Positions 5,717 through 6,261 of a stretch of DNA of 6,261 nt are shown here, in pieces; the stretch's first letter is position 1, and every line of letters starts with the position of its first letter. The stretch comes from Bifidobacterium breve. Lineage in GTDB: Bacteria; Bacteroidota; Bacteroidia; Chitinophagales; Chitinophagaceae. The DNA is taken from NCBI GenBank assembly GCA_943323935.2, contig CALPJR020000055.1, positions 1-6,261 of the forward strand, read 5' to 3'. The position numbers and the translations under genes are program-made. A model generated the notes under the pieces. That model searched no databases and was not told the origin of the DNA. It worked only from the letters and a program-made list of their open reading frames with translations.

Positions 5717-6261
5717 ATGCAGGTACAGCTCGTGTTTCCACATCAACTTTTTGATCAGTCTGAATTAGGACCTGATGGTGGTGCTATTTACCTCATTGAA
5801 TCTGATTTGTTTTTTGTACAATATCAATTTCATCAACAGAAAATTTTGTTTCATAGGGCAACTATGAAATATTATGCTGCGCAACTTGCTCAAAAAGGAA
5901 GTGATTGTCATTATATAGAAGCCAAAGATCAAAATTCGAAAATTGCTGAATTGGTAAAATTGCTTAAATCAAAAGGCGTTCAAAAAATTAGACTATATGA
6001 GCCTTGTGATTACTTGATAGATCACCAATTAAAAAAAGCAACTAAACTTTGTGGGATCGAATTAATCTACTTACCAAGTCCAAATTTTTTAAATAATCAA
6101 TCGGAAAGTATTGAACTGCTTGGCAATAAGAAAACCTATTTTCAAACAAGTTTTTATACAGAGCAGCGCAAACAAAGAAAAATTTTAATTGAAGCAGACG
6201 GCAGCCCTGTTGGTGGGCAATGGAGTTTTGATGTAGAGAACAGAAAAAAAATTCCAAAAAA
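5717..6261 (+). CDS. N-terminal part of a DPRP/PhrB-like cryptochrome-photolyase family protein (3' end outside window)
   Basis: The frame runs open from ATG 5717-5719 to the window end, giving 181 residues with no stop. TAA at 5714-5716 sits directly before the ATG and fixes the start. The protein begins MQVQLVFPHQLF, then AIYLIESDLFFVQYQFHQQK (23-42), HRATMKYYAAQL (46-57), a second alpha/beta unit around VQKIRLYEP (88-96), and GGQWSFDVENRKKIPK (166-181). An N-terminal 'FPxQL...hLhE...FH.QK...HRaSMk' pattern and a W-FD-ENRK motif typify the deoxyribodipyrimidine photolyase-related family (PF04244), which includes bacterial iron-sulfur (6-4) photolyases such as Agrobacterium PhrB. Members are roughly 500 residues, so about a third is visible: the antenna-type alpha/beta domain. 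The FAD domain and iron-sulfur cysteines would lie beyond the window. The likely role is light-driven repair of (6-4) photoproducts in the cytoplasm, by family inference. It is divergent from the antenna-less photolyase gene. Confidence 0.9.
   Translation, partial: MQVQLVFPHQLFDQSELGPDGGAIYLIESDLFFVQYQFHQQKILFHRATMKYYAAQLAQKGSDCHYIEAKDQNSKIAELVKLLKSKGVQKIRLYEPCDYLIDHQLKKATKLCGIELIYLPSPNFLNNQSESIELLGNKKTYFQTSFYTEQRKQRKILIEADGSPVGGQWSFDVENRKKIPK

Noticed and set aside
6042..6257. Leftward 71-codon open frame at the right edge
   Set aside because: It is antisense to the rightward PhrB-like reading frame, which has family motifs through to the last base of the window.

Overview
The window looks like ordinary chromosome from a low-GC member of the Bacteroidota, most likely a Chitinophagaceae-like or related freshwater/soil lineage. 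Four things suggest this. Coding sequence is AT-rich. There is no convincing Shine-Dalgarno sequence in front of the genes. The protein families are typical of the phylum: a short Lys/Glu-rich protein with an 'LTPAEAEKFWPVY'-type motif, a secreted S9 peptidase of about 820 residues, and a secreted serine beta-lactamase-family hydrolase. The photolyase-type proteins also resemble Bacteroidota relatives. Assignment below phylum is inference. There is no sign of a mobile element, phage, CRISPR array, tRNA or rRNA.

The layout is five protein genes that alternate strand one by one (+ - + - +), so no two neighbours here can share an operon. Region by region: (1) the 3' end of a small Spy/LTXXQ-like protein (1-267, +), closed by a hairpin terminator; (2) an exported serine hydrolase of the class C beta-lactamase/PBP4 type (322-1854, -); (3) an exported prolyl-oligopeptidase/DPP-IV-type peptidase (1928-4393, +); (4) a perfect bidirectional terminator (4449-4480); (5) a short photolyase/cryptochrome-type flavoprotein with no N-terminal antenna domain (4479-5657, -); (6) the first 181 residues of a second, unrelated-subfamily photolyase, of the DPRP/PhrB-like (6-4) type (5717 to beyond the window end, +). 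The last gene is cut by the window edge and has no stop codon here, so it is easily overlooked.

The most interesting part is the right end. Two different photolyase/cryptochrome-family genes are transcribed divergently from a 59-bp gap that contains a small ATTGT/ACAAT dyad. The leftward protein begins directly at the FAD-binding domain and carries an extra alpha/beta-looking segment after it, the reverse of the normal photolyase domain order. Together they form a probable light-dependent DNA repair or blue-light module. The two secreted hydrolases in the middle are divergently transcribed from a 73-bp gap. They probably act in the periplasm or at the cell surface on peptides or peptide-like substrates, but nothing here links them functionally to the photolyases.
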